From: Candidatus Poribacteria bacterium
Lineage (GTDB): Bacteria; Poribacteria; WGA-4E; UBA9662
Reading direction: 5' to 3'
Length of the DNA: 64,000 nucleotides
Assembly (NCBI GenBank): GCA_002709695.1
Contig: PAQF01000086.1
Coordinates: 101,254 to 165,253 of the forward strand
A program made the position numbers and the translations under genes. The first letter of the stretch is position 1; every line of letters starts with the position of its first letter. Shown piece by piece: positions 8,845 to 18,151 of the stretch. The notes below the pieces were generated by a model. The model was not told the origin of the DNA, did no database searches, and was given only the letters and a program-made list of their open reading frames with translations.

Positions 8845-8866
8845 TTAACGGTACACATGCTATGAT
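8838..8866 (+). promoter_or_regulatory. Sigma-70-like promoter of the AAA+/giant protein operon
   Basis: -35 TTGCTA (8838-8843), 17-nt spacer, -10 TATGAT (8861-8866). The predicted start near 8873 leaves a leader of about 20 nt before GTG 8893. The operator-like repeat TTAGCAA-AGCC-TTGCTAA (8827-8844) overlaps the -35 box. Confidence 0.55.
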
Positions 8867-8892
8867 ACAAACAGCAAAACCCTACGAATAAA

Positions 8893-11295
8893 GTGAAGAA
8901 AATGCCCAGCTTTTTTGACCGAATTGCCAAGGAATATAAAGCCGGTTCCGCACATATGTTTATGCTTCACTATAATACATATGATTTGGCAAAAGATGCG
9001 GAACATGGATATTTGCCAATATTCTATTATCTTATGGAACAATTGAATATGACTGGGTGCGATATTGTTCTTGGGTATACGCCATCACAAGGAATCATTT
9101 GGCCGCAAATAGATCATTGGAAATGGATCCAACGTTCACTTGGGCTGGTTAGCGAGGATGTTAAATGGGTTGGTGAAATTCAGGGAGACTTACCTTCTGT
9201 CGGCCAGTTTGATGAGCAGGGAACGTTTATAGCAGAGGAACTGGGGCTAGGGCGAATCCGTGCTTCAGTTGGCAATGTACGTACTGAATCACCTCAGTTC
9301 CGCATTACGGATGACCAGATTAAGCAACTTGAAATTTCACCTCAACAATTTGAGATAGAATCTGGTCAAAAAATCCGGCTAAAATTAACTGGTTTTGATG
9401 TGTTGAATCGCCCAATTGGGATTCAGCAAGCACATTGGAAAGTTGAAGGAGGAATTGGTGATATAACTCATGATGGTGTATTTACTGCTTCAAAGGCAGG
9501 TAAAGGGAAAATCACTGTTCAAATACATAATGTGGGTACGGAGTCTGATGAAATCGTGGTTATTCCTGGAGATCTTGCCAAAATCAAATTTGAGGAGATG
9601 CCAAGAGAGATAAAACCGAGGGAACCCTATAAATTCGAACTTGTTGGTGAGGACTCGAGTGGTAATTCGGTAGAAATTGAAGATGCTCAATGGGAAATTG
9701 TTTCTGAGCGCGAAGTAAATCCACATCGCAAAAAAATTAACTCTGGTGTAATACACGAGAAGATGCATGAAGATCCTTTCATTGGATCAGGTAAACTTCC
9801 AATAACTTCTGATTGGTTAAACCAACTGAATACACTTTTCAACACAACGAGATATAAAGTTGGGTTGGTGATGTTCTATACGGAAAAAATCGCGCCAAAT
9901 GGGGATATGTCCATACTCTCAGAAGAAACAGCGACATTTTTGGATACGCTACAGAGGTGGGCAATGGACTTCGATATAAGACTGAAAAAGCATCTCTTAC
10001 TGATGGTGGCACATGATATTACCGAAGTTCATCCTGTGTTGACTCAAAGTAGTGATATCCCGGTTGTGGAAATTCCTTTTCCTGATTACAATGATCGATT
10101 TGAATTTATTAATCATTTAATCAGCTTGCCTGTTCAGACCAACCCGGAGTCACAAGCGCAAATTACGACACAGATAAAACTTCACCCGGATTTAACGATG
10201 GAACAAGTTGCCCAAGATACCGCGGGCCTTACCCTTTTTGGTATTCATGATGTTGCTTTGCGGGCGGAAGAGGTTCGTGAACCAATTACACCAACGCTGA
10301 TTGATCAGTATCGGCGTGAGAATGTCGAGATTCATAGTCGTGGTTTGCTAGAAGTTGTGTCGACTCCCTACAATCCGGTGCTTTTTGTTGGTGGCATGAG
10401 ACACGTTGGTGAGATAATGAAAGATATCTTGACTGCTATCCGTCAAGGTGATCTGAAGCGTGTGCCACGGGGATTGTTGCTGTTGGGACCTCCTGGTACT
10501 GGTAAAACCTTGTTAGCTCAGATCATTGCAAGGCACAGTGGATTGACTTTTGTTCGACTTAAAAGTCCACGAGAATGGATTGGTATTGAGAAGCCTATGG
10601 CAGGGGATGGGAAATCGTATCAAAGCGATTTAAGGATGGCACTTAGTTTTGTTCAAGCCGTAATACCGGTAATTGTTTTTGTCGATGAAATCGATTTGGT
10701 CAGTAGTCCACATGTAGGTCATGGAACTCAAACACCAAACAGTATGTTGCCTGCTGAATTGACTAATATGATTAGTGATCCAGAATACCATGGTAAAATC
10801 CTCTGGATTGGTGCATCAAATCGTCCCGATGCCATTGATCCTGTGTTTCGACAACGTGGTGTTTTTGATCATCGATTAATTTTGCTTCGGCCAACTGGCC
10901 AGGAACGTGCTGATATTCTGGAGAAACTTTTCAGAAAACATCAGATTACATTTGATAGTATTGATTTCAGTCAAACAAACCGAGCAACACGGAGACTGAG
11001 CGGTGGGGATCTTGAGCGTATTGTGTTAAGGAGTTATAATCTCGCTAAACGACATGAACGTGAGGTTGTTTCCCAAGAAGACTTGAATCGAACCATTGAC
11101 GATTACATTCCTGAACATTCACCTGAAATGAACGAGTTTATGGGGCTTTTGGCACTTCGTGAAGCAAATTCTCGATCAATGATTCCACCGAATTTGCCTC
11201 ATGAATTAAGAGAATATGTTGATGGAAACCGAATTGACAAGCAAAAAATCAATCGTCGTCTTCAAGAATTAAAGAATTCTCTTGGTATGTCTTAA
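8893..11295 (+). CDS. AAA+ ATPase (Ycf46/FtsH-like) with Ig-like domains inserted in a degenerate N-terminal AAA domain
   Basis: 800 residues, GTG start with a nearby in-frame ATG at 8902. The C-terminal AAA+ module is complete: Walker A GPPGTGKT at 532-539, Walker B FVDEID with D598/E599, sensor GASNRP, and arginine finger region FRQRGVFDHR around 653-655. Residues 1-87 and about 290-470 look like one degenerate AAA domain of the Ycf46-like group (FMLHYNTYDL, ILSEETATFLDTL, HLLLMVAHDITEVHP). That domain is split by roughly 200 residues of beta-rich Big/Ig-like sequence, where WKVEGGIGDITHDGVFTAS and QFDEQGTFIAEELG match the repeats common in secreted adhesin-like proteins. No signal peptide or membrane segment is evident, so the Ig-like part should be cytoplasmic. 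The next gene, a giant secreted protein, begins 13 nt downstream. Confidence 0.75.
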   Translation: MKKMPSFFDRIAKEYKAGSAHMFMLHYNTYDLAKDAEHGYLPIFYYLMEQLNMTGCDIVLGYTPSQGIIWPQIDHWKWIQRSLGLVSEDVKWVGEIQGDLPSVGQFDEQGTFIAEELGLGRIRASVGNVRTESPQFRITDDQIKQLEISPQQFEIESGQKIRLKLTGFDVLNRPIGIQQAHWKVEGGIGDITHDGVFTASKAGKGKITVQIHNVGTESDEIVVIPGDLAKIKFEEMPREIKPREPYKFELVGEDSSGNSVEIEDAQWEIVSEREVNPHRKKINSGVIHEKMHEDPFIGSGKLPITSDWLNQLNTLFNTTRYKVGLVMFYTEKIAPNGDMSILSEETATFLDTLQRWAMDFDIRLKKHLLLMVAHDITEVHPVLTQSSDIPVVEIPFPDYNDRFEFINHLISLPVQTNPESQAQITTQIKLHPDLTMEQVAQDTAGLTLFGIHDVALRAEEVREPITPTLIDQYRRENVEIHSRGLLEVVSTPYNPVLFVGGMRHVGEIMKDILTAIRQGDLKRVPRGLLLLGPPGTGKTLLAQIIARHSGLTFVRLKSPREWIGIEKPMAGDGKSYQSDLRMALSFVQAVIPVIVFVDEIDLVSSPHVGHGTQTPNSMLPAELTNMISDPEYHGKILWIGASNRPDAIDPVFRQRGVFDHRLILLRPTGQERADILEKLFRKHQITFDSIDFSQTNRATRRLSGGDLERIVLRSYNLAKRHEREVVSQEDLNRTIDDYIPEHSPEMNEFMGLLALREANSRSMIPPNLPHELREYVDGNRIDKQKINRRLQELKNSLGMS

Positions 11296-11307
11296 GGGGT
11301 TAGCTTT

Positions 11308-14300
11308 GTGGCTAAATATTTTTTCTACAGTAGCATTGCGCTTCTGCTAGGGTTTCTATTTTATCCGAGACATGACGTTAATCTAAGTCAGAGCCAATAT
11401 TTCATCAAGCCCATTCGCAAAATGGATTCTTCCCCACTCCAATCGACAGATTTGATCAGAAGCGACCCCCCTTTTGCCACTTATGATCTTGGTTATGTTT
11501 ATTTGGTTGATAAAGCTAAGGTGCAATTTGAAGACCCAAATGAGAGTGGACCGAAGCAATTTGATATCTGGGTTGGAAAGGATAGTTCTCAGTCACGTTT
11601 TACACGGGTTTTCTCTTATGTTGGGAATTCTCGTGAATACAATTTTGCGTTGCAACCCTTTCAATTTCCAACCGAAGTACGTTGGATTCAAGTTGTGGTT
11701 AATGATTGGTTTAATAATAAACCAAATTTAAAAGTTGATAATTTTCAAGTTGGATTAAGATATAAATCTCATGCACCTATTCAATCGATGACTTCCAATT
11801 TTAATCAAGTTGACTTGCCTATACTAAGGGATCTGATTCATTTTGAAGGCTCAAAATGGGTGGCAGCTCAACGAGTGGAAACTGAAGTTGAGGACAAGGA
11901 GAAAGGAGTCGAGATAAAATATGAAACACCGAGAGCGTCCATTTCTGTTACGGCGGATATCGGTGAAATTCAAAAAATATACGGTTTTCAGTTGACTACT
12001 GATGGTCCTGGAGACAGCGTTGAGACCTACTCAGTTGCTATAAGCTCAAATGAACAAAATTATCAGCAGGTCTATACATCTCCGCAATTGCCGGATGAGA
12101 CTGTAGTAGACCAACAGCTCTTTGACATACCGGTGATAGGGCGTTACATTCGTTTACATATTGAAGAAGGTGATTGGCATGGTGATTACGCTGAGATCCG
12201 TGAGTTTGAAGTTTATACCAAAGACTATCGACCTAATAATTTGGAGAGAGAATTCGGGAACTATAATGCCATCCAAATGCAACACGAAAGGCTTGGTGAG
12301 GCAAATAACGCATTGGCTCCACACTTGATACAAGGATTTGCCTTTGAACGAGAAATCTCTGGCGAAAATCGATACTTTCTTGCTGAAGGTACCGAACCCA
12401 ATAAAGTTTCCCCAGGTAACCCTGATTCCGCCAGAAGTTTTTCTTACCATTATGATGCTGTAAAGATTGGATACAGCCAACTTAAACCTTGGATGCTCTA
12501 TTGGGTAGAAGTAGAATATCTGCAAGAAAATAGCGGGATGCGTGTTCAAAACCTCTTAGCGGATGGTTATATTCTTCATCCCGCAATGAGGATACCTTCA
12601 GGGAGTTTCAGTACTGAAACTATGCCTATCCCCTCTGAAGCCTATGCTGATGGGCGTGTGGAACTTCATTTCAATCGCATTACTGGTCCCAATGCAGTCG
12701 TTTCAGAGGTGCGACTATACGAAGCTAGGCCCATCGAAATTTCGGCCCCTGAAATGGTAGAATCTCAAACACTTCCGCTCGACCAAATTGGTCGTGCCAT
12801 TAAGGTAGATCAGGGGATTGTAATTGATGGCTATATAGAAGATTGGCACCTTTTATATCCACATACTGCACGTGAAATCGACCCGAATCCAAAAAATTTT
12901 GGTCGGTTTTTGGATTCTGAACCAGTAAAAGACATTGTTACACTTTATACCCAATGGAACGAGGAAAATTTTTATATTGCTGCAGCAATCGACCATATTG
13001 GGCTTAAAAGTACTGATCGTGATGTAATTCATATTTTTTGTGATACTACCAGACAAGCTTCAACTGGCATGTATAAAAAAAATGACCACCATTTCGTTTT
13101 GACAATCTACAGATCGAGCGAAAATCAGCTTTTTGTTCATCCAACTCAGACTCATCATCATATGGATGCGATCCCTAAGAATATTAACTTTCATAAACAT
13201 ATTGACACCAAAATCATGCCAACGGATAAAGGATACAACCTAGAAATACGTTTCCCAAAGGATCTAGTTCTTCAGAATTACGAGCCCGACATTGGAAAAT
13301 CGATTGGATTCAATTATATCTATTCTGTGGGAGATCGCAGTTTTGCTTATGCTTCCGGTGATGTAAACGCATCACCCAGTGATTGGAATCCGATTGAATT
13401 GGTCAGCCAAATTAGCGGTCGGGTTGTATTCATGGACGAACGGTTGTTAATGCCGATACCCACTTTTGCAGCGGGCGATACAATTAGCCTATGTGTGTGG
13501 GATGCAGACAGCAATGCCGATCGCACAAATTCGGAGTCAATTCAAGCCTCATTGGAAAATATTACTACTGGTCAAACCATGCATCTTACATTATATGAGA
13601 CTGATTTCATTACTTTAATCGATGGTATTAGGGGGGATAGGTCTGAAAATAGTTCTCTGTTTACTAAGCAGGTTGTAACCGTCTTTGAGGAAGCACGTGA
13701 TAAGTCTGGCACAACAGATAATTCTCCAAGTATATTGAAAGTACGTGGGAATGACCAAATTCTGTTGAATTACATTGATCCTTATTTCAGTCGTGACGAA
13801 CAAAACAAGTCGGTTGAAGCTACCGTGATTGTAACCAGTGGAAACAACGGAAAAATCTTTATTAATGGTGTTGATAAATCAGCTGAATTGGTTGAACTTG
13901 GTTCAAAACTTTATATTAATGTTCAAGATGCCGATGTATCGAAAAGTAGTGAGATTGAAGTGAAATTGTCAGTGAACGGAACCGATGAAAGAGAGTCAAT
14001 TAAACTTTTGTTTGATCCGCAACATAACTATCATTCTGGTCAGCTTATGACTATTTATAGCGAAAAACCGAAACCGAATGATATGAAGCTTCAGGCAATT
14101 GGGATGCAAACGATTAGTGTTGAGTATACGGATCAACTACTTGACACAGGTGAGGCCAATGTGAAAATTCAGACCCAAGCAACAGTAAAAATTGGAGATA
14201 CTGCACAATTGATTATCAACGGAGGCCCTATGTTCGAAGATATTCCATTTAGGACAGGGACTACTCTAAAGATTGAGCTTCAAGATGCGGATCTCAATCA

Positions 14301-17085
14301 AGATTTAACACAAAGGGAAGTCGTTGATGTCATAATTGAAGGAGACCAGTTACAAGATCAATATAAACTTGTGTTAACCGAGACCAATGCTGATGGTAGT
14401 GTGTTTGTTGGTACTGTTGAAACAAAATATGCAGTGGCAGCTGATACTAAAAACAATAAACTCGAAGTCATTGGTGATGAAAAAATTACAGTTGTTTACA
14501 TCGACCAAATTCAAGGTTCTGGGGAAACTCAGGTTCTAATTTCGAGAGTTGCTAGGGTTATGACTGGTTATGATGGAATTATTGAAATCGTACAATCAAA
14601 TCAGGTTACTGACTTGGAGAATTTTAACGCAGGGAACGTACTTCACTTTCGACTTCGTGATAAGGACATCATTCAAGATGCTGTTGAAATTACCCTTACT
14701 GGTAATATGTTGAACGATCGAGAGAAAATTGTATTGTTTTCGACGTCTTCAGAAGGGAATTTTTCTGGTTCTATGCCTACCGTGTATGGTGTTGAATCAC
14801 GGATTGGTGATGGGATCATCCAGGTAAAAGGCTCAGAGATAATTCAGGCTTTGTACCTTGATGCTCTTAGGAAAACTGGTGAAACAAATATAGAGGTCAT
14901 CGATACCTGTAAAGTAAACCTTGGTACAACTGGAAATATAAATGTTTATAATGAATTGGGTTTTGATCCGGATTCCATGTTAAATTCCCCAATAAGCCGT
15001 TTTCGCGCAAATGATACGTTGATCCTTGAAATCAGAGATGCAGACTTGGATACAACAAACGCAGTAGCTCAGGTTTTTGAGACCAATCTTACTGAGAACT
15101 TGGTTCGTGATAGGATAAGAATAACAATGCTGGAAACTTCCGGTAACGCAGGTGTTTTCCGTGGTCGACTAAAAACTGATTACGGGGAGAGCCCAATTGT
15201 AAATGATGGTACTCTCCAAGTTCAAGGAGGTGACATTGTTACCTTTGTATATACTGATGCGTTACAGTATACTGGGGCGACACAGGTGCAAATTCGTGTT
15301 GATCTGATGGTAGAGGTTGGAGAAACTGGCGATATTGAAATTTATACTGCTGATCCAACGCGTTTAATCAGTAATTTCTCTGTTGGTACCGGAAGTTTCA
15401 ACAATAACGAAAAACTGTTGATTCGGTTGACAGATAAAGATTTAGATCTTTTTTCGAAAGAAATTGAGTCTGTAAAAGTAACTGTTCGTGGGAATGTACT
15501 TGGAAACCATAAGGTTATTAATCTGCACGAAACAACCCAAAATTCTGGTATCTTCGAAGGTCCTCTGACAACTAGTAGCCAATCGGATGATGATCCAATC
15601 GGATTGGTTCTTACTGATAAAGAGGTAATTACTGTTAGTTATCTGGATGCACTTGCAGCGACTGGTGAGACCGGAGTAGTGACAAAGGTGCAGGCAATTG
15701 TACTTAGTGGGAATGAAGGTATTCTAAAGATTACTGATAAAGATGAGATCGAAGTCGGAAGTTTCATTGCTGGAGATTCTCTGTATTTTTGGCTTGAAGA
15801 CCTTCTGCTCAGTACTGTCGTTGATGCAGTTGAGGTCATAATCACTGTTTACGGTAGCCGTACACAAGATCAGGTTGATGTTGTGTTGGAAAAGAAGCCA
15901 AACCAAGATGGCGTTTTTTGGGGGAGGGTTCCGACACGTTATGGAAGAACTGCAGTTGTGGATGACACACTTGATGTACAGGGGGAAGAAGCGGTGACGG
16001 CTATATATTCACCCGGATTTAGTACAATTAATACCGCAACTGTTGAGGATATTACTTATGTTGATAAAGGGGTTAGTGGTAATTTAGCTGTCACCCGTAA
16101 GGATGGTTCGGCACTCCAAAACTTCAATATAGGCACTACTCTCTATTTCCGTGTGGAAGATCAGGATCTCAATGTTGATCCTTCTGTAGCTGAATCAATT
16201 GGGTTACGTATACGAGCCAATGAAACGGAAATAGATAATAACATTATTCTTCTTGAAGAAAACGAAGATTCTCAGATATTTCGTGGGTCGCTTCAAACGG
16301 TATATGGAAAATATGTCGATGAGGTCAATCAGCTTGAATTAACTGGTGGGGAATCGATTACCATTATTTATGATGATCGTTTAGTTGAGACGGGTGAAGC
16401 GAATATTGAAATAACGACTATGTGTCGGTCGAATTTGGTTGCTTGGGCAGCAAGAACAAAAAAAACCGTCGTCATTGATGGACTTGATGATCAATGGCCA
16501 CTTGAAAAGGCAATTGTAACTCCAAAAGATGAGGGCCTATTATGGTTGCAATGGGATCAAGACTCTTTATACTTCCTAGCACAAATTTATGATAATGAAG
16601 TTGAAGTGGACGATCCAATTCGATATTATCAAAGTTCTGATGCACTGGAAATCCATATTGACTTGCATCCAACACATAAAAACAGACCCGCTTATCTTGA
16701 CAATCAGGGTGATTCGGATCAGCTCATTTTTTGGATTTGTCCAAAGGGAGGTGGTTTTGATGGAAGTCGCCCATATTTTGGTCAGTCTGCCCCCAAACTC
16801 GTCCCGAATTATGAGGCTAAAGGACTACAGATAGCTGCGACTGAACAGGAAAATTATTATACGATTGAGGCTCGTCTTCCTTTTTATCCTATACTTAAAG
16901 GATTTGATCCTATGAAAATGAAACGAAACAATAAACTTGGTTTTAATTTCATTATTCATCGATCAGACGAACGGTCAGTTTATTGGGCAGAGCAAATGCC
17001 AAACACCAAGTTAGTTCCTCCTAGTAGTCTTGGCTTGCTGATTCTGGAGGATGTTGAAAAAATAAAGGTCTCGTCAGGGAACTAG
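11308..17085 (+). CDS. Giant secreted surface protein: discoidin-like, CBM9, eight Ig-like repeats, CBM9
   Basis: 1925 residues, GTG start, N-terminal hydrophobic segment (KYFFYSSIALLLGFLFY) as signal or anchor. Residues ~30-480 contain beta-sandwich segments like F5/8-type C domains (DIPVIGRYIRLHIEEGDW and following). A CBM9/DOMON-like domain follows at about 500-700 (VIDGYIEDWHLL, NLEIRFPKDL). Residues ~810-1705 carry eight tandem repeats of about 120-130 residues, each with a DxDL motif and an ending such as ITVSYLDALAATGE. A second CBM9-like domain (VIDGLDDQWPL, YYTIEARLPF) closes the protein. CBM9-like domains bind sugars, so an extracellular glycan-binding or structural role is likely. 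No catalytic motif or sorting signal was recognised. It is co-transcribed with the AAA+ gene. Confidence 0.75.
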   Translation: MAKYFFYSSIALLLGFLFYPRHDVNLSQSQYFIKPIRKMDSSPLQSTDLIRSDPPFATYDLGYVYLVDKAKVQFEDPNESGPKQFDIWVGKDSSQSRFTRVFSYVGNSREYNFALQPFQFPTEVRWIQVVVNDWFNNKPNLKVDNFQVGLRYKSHAPIQSMTSNFNQVDLPILRDLIHFEGSKWVAAQRVETEVEDKEKGVEIKYETPRASISVTADIGEIQKIYGFQLTTDGPGDSVETYSVAISSNEQNYQQVYTSPQLPDETVVDQQLFDIPVIGRYIRLHIEEGDWHGDYAEIREFEVYTKDYRPNNLEREFGNYNAIQMQHERLGEANNALAPHLIQGFAFEREISGENRYFLAEGTEPNKVSPGNPDSARSFSYHYDAVKIGYSQLKPWMLYWVEVEYLQENSGMRVQNLLADGYILHPAMRIPSGSFSTETMPIPSEAYADGRVELHFNRITGPNAVVSEVRLYEARPIEISAPEMVESQTLPLDQIGRAIKVDQGIVIDGYIEDWHLLYPHTAREIDPNPKNFGRFLDSEPVKDIVTLYTQWNEENFYIAAAIDHIGLKSTDRDVIHIFCDTTRQASTGMYKKNDHHFVLTIYRSSENQLFVHPTQTHHHMDAIPKNINFHKHIDTKIMPTDKGYNLEIRFPKDLVLQNYEPDIGKSIGFNYIYSVGDRSFAYASGDVNASPSDWNPIELVSQISGRVVFMDERLLMPIPTFAAGDTISLCVWDADSNADRTNSESIQASLENITTGQTMHLTLYETDFITLIDGIRGDRSENSSLFTKQVVTVFEEARDKSGTTDNSPSILKVRGNDQILLNYIDPYFSRDEQNKSVEATVIVTSGNNGKIFINGVDKSAELVELGSKLYINVQDADVSKSSEIEVKLSVNGTDERESIKLLFDPQHNYHSGQLMTIYSEKPKPNDMKLQAIGMQTISVEYTDQLLDTGEANVKIQTQATVKIGDTAQLIINGGPMFEDIPFRTGTTLKIELQDADLNQDLTQREVVDVIIEGDQLQDQYKLVLTETNADGSVFVGTVETKYAVAADTKNNKLEVIGDEKITVVYIDQIQGSGETQVLISRVARVMTGYDGIIEIVQSNQVTDLENFNAGNVLHFRLRDKDIIQDAVEITLTGNMLNDREKIVLFSTSSEGNFSGSMPTVYGVESRIGDGIIQVKGSEIIQALYLDALRKTGETNIEVIDTCKVNLGTTGNINVYNELGFDPDSMLNSPISRFRANDTLILEIRDADLDTTNAVAQVFETNLTENLVRDRIRITMLETSGNAGVFRGRLKTDYGESPIVNDGTLQVQGGDIVTFVYTDALQYTGATQVQIRVDLMVEVGETGDIEIYTADPTRLISNFSVGTGSFNNNEKLLIRLTDKDLDLFSKEIESVKVTVRGNVLGNHKVINLHETTQNSGIFEGPLTTSSQSDDDPIGLVLTDKEVITVSYLDALAATGETGVVTKVQAIVLSGNEGILKITDKDEIEVGSFIAGDSLYFWLEDLLLSTVVDAVEVIITVYGSRTQDQVDVVLEKKPNQDGVFWGRVPTRYGRTAVVDDTLDVQGEEAVTAIYSPGFSTINTATVEDITYVDKGVSGNLAVTRKDGSALQNFNIGTTLYFRVEDQDLNVDPSVAESIGLRIRANETEIDNNIILLEENEDSQIFRGSLQTVYGKYVDEVNQLELTGGESITIIYDDRLVETGEANIEITTMCRSNLVAWAARTKKTVVIDGLDDQWPLEKAIVTPKDEGLLWLQWDQDSLYFLAQIYDNEVEVDDPIRYYQSSDALEIHIDLHPTHKNRPAYLDNQGDSDQLIFWICPKGGGFDGSRPYFGQSAPKLVPNYEAKGLQIAATEQENYYTIEARLPFYPILKGFDPMKMKRNNKLGFNFIIHRSDERSVYWAEQMPNTKLVPPSSLGLLILEDVEKIKVSSGN
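13740..16420 (+). repeat. Eight in-frame protein-level tandem repeats
   Basis: Within the 1925-residue protein, the motif 'I-x-V-x-Y-x-D-x-L-x-x-[TS]GE' recurs near nt 13745, 14100, 14470, 14825, 15220, 15610, 15975 and 16340, with 355-395 nt spacing. Each unit also has G-x-L or G-x-I, an F..G..L stretch, D-x-DL, ETxxxSGxFxG and TxYG blocks. The first (LLNYIDPYF) and seventh (AIYSPGF) copies are the most degenerate. Nucleotide identity between units is low, so the duplications are old. Confidence 0.7.
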
Positions 17086-17138
17086 CCTTTTAGAACCGAT
17101 TGCTGTGCCAACCTATAATTTATCTTAGGATTTAAGTT

Positions 17139-18131
17139 TTGGATTATCCACTACTAGACATTACCGGGTTAAGTACTGTTTTTAACACAGATGATGGAGT
17201 GATTCGAGCGGTTGATGATGTGAGCTTTTCAATTAGCCGTGGACAGACTCTTGGCATTGTAGGTGAAAGTGGGTGTGGAAAGAGTGTCACAGGTTTATCT
17301 ATTTTACAACTTCAGTCTCCGGGCCAGATCGAAAAAGGGCAGATCCATTATTACAAAAATAATGTGGATCTACCAATTAACATTGCTCAACTAGCACCGA
17401 GAAGTGAAGAGATGCGCTCCATCCGCGGTAATGATATTGCTATGATCTTCCAGGAACCAATGACTTCCCTGAATCCTGTTTATACAATAGGGAACCAAAT
17501 ATCTGAGGCTGTTATTCTTCACCAGCGGGTTAGTAAACAAGAAGCTCGTACTCGATCTATTGAAATGTTAGATAGAGTTGGGATTCCAGCCCCACATAAA
17601 CGTGTAGATGATTATCCTCATCAACTGTCTGGCGGCATGCGTCAGAGAGCGATGATTGCTATGGCACTTTCCTGCAATCCTTCGCTACTGATTGCAGATG
17701 AACCCACAACCGCATTGGATGTGACAATTCAAGCTCAAGTCCTTGATCTTATGCGAGAGTTACAAGAGGAACTAGGCATGGCAATCATGATGATCACACA
17801 TGATCTCGGTGTAATCGCCGAAATCACCGATGAAGTTGTTGTTATGTACGCTGGCCGTGTTGTTGAAAAAGGAAATTTGGACCAGATTTTTTACCATCCT
17901 CTCCACCCATATACGCGTGGATTGCTAGAATCGATTCCAGTACTTGGGATTAACTCGCATAAACGGTTACATTCGATTGCGGGATCTGTACCTCGCCCGT
18001 TGGCAATGCCACTGGGGTGTGCGTTTGCCCCGCGTTGTACAGAACGGTTTGAGCGTTGTAGTGAAATGCCTGAACTTAAAGCAGTTGACGAACACAATTC
18101 TGTTCGCTGCTGGATCCATGAAACTCACTAA
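17139..18131 (+). CDS. oppD: Oligopeptide/dipeptide ABC transporter ATP-binding protein (OppD/DppD-like)
   Basis: 330 residues, TTG start with AGGA 8 nt upstream. Walker A GESGCGKS, Q-loop IFQEPMTSLNPV, signature LSGGMRQRAMIAMAL, Walker B LLIADEPTTALD and the H-loop ITHD are all intact. The C-terminus has the oligopeptide-transporter Cys motif (CAFAPRCTERFERC), where OppD/F proteins can hold an Fe-S cluster. It energises peptide uptake at the inner face of the membrane together with OppF. The matching binding protein and permeases are not adjacent but lie about 5 kb downstream on the same strand (23412-27440), past DUF4956, CotH and VTC genes. Confidence 0.9.
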   Translation: MDYPLLDITGLSTVFNTDDGVIRAVDDVSFSISRGQTLGIVGESGCGKSVTGLSILQLQSPGQIEKGQIHYYKNNVDLPINIAQLAPRSEEMRSIRGNDIAMIFQEPMTSLNPVYTIGNQISEAVILHQRVSKQEARTRSIEMLDRVGIPAPHKRVDDYPHQLSGGMRQRAMIAMALSCNPSLLIADEPTTALDVTIQAQVLDLMRELQEELGMAIMMITHDLGVIAEITDEVVVMYAGRVVEKGNLDQIFYHPLHPYTRGLLESIPVLGINSHKRLHSIAGSVPRPLAMPLGCAFAPRCTERFERCSEMPELKAVDEHNSVRCWIHETH

Positions 18132-18151
18132 AGTCGATGTAAAATAAAAGA

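Larger units (their letters stand above)
8540..8892. other. Intergenic region with AAA+ gene promoter
   Basis: 353 nt without recognisable coding. The only clear signals are at the right end: a 7-bp inverted repeat at 8827-8844 and a sigma-70-like promoter at 8838-8866. The rest is AT-rich sequence in which I see nothing further. Confidence 0.4.
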
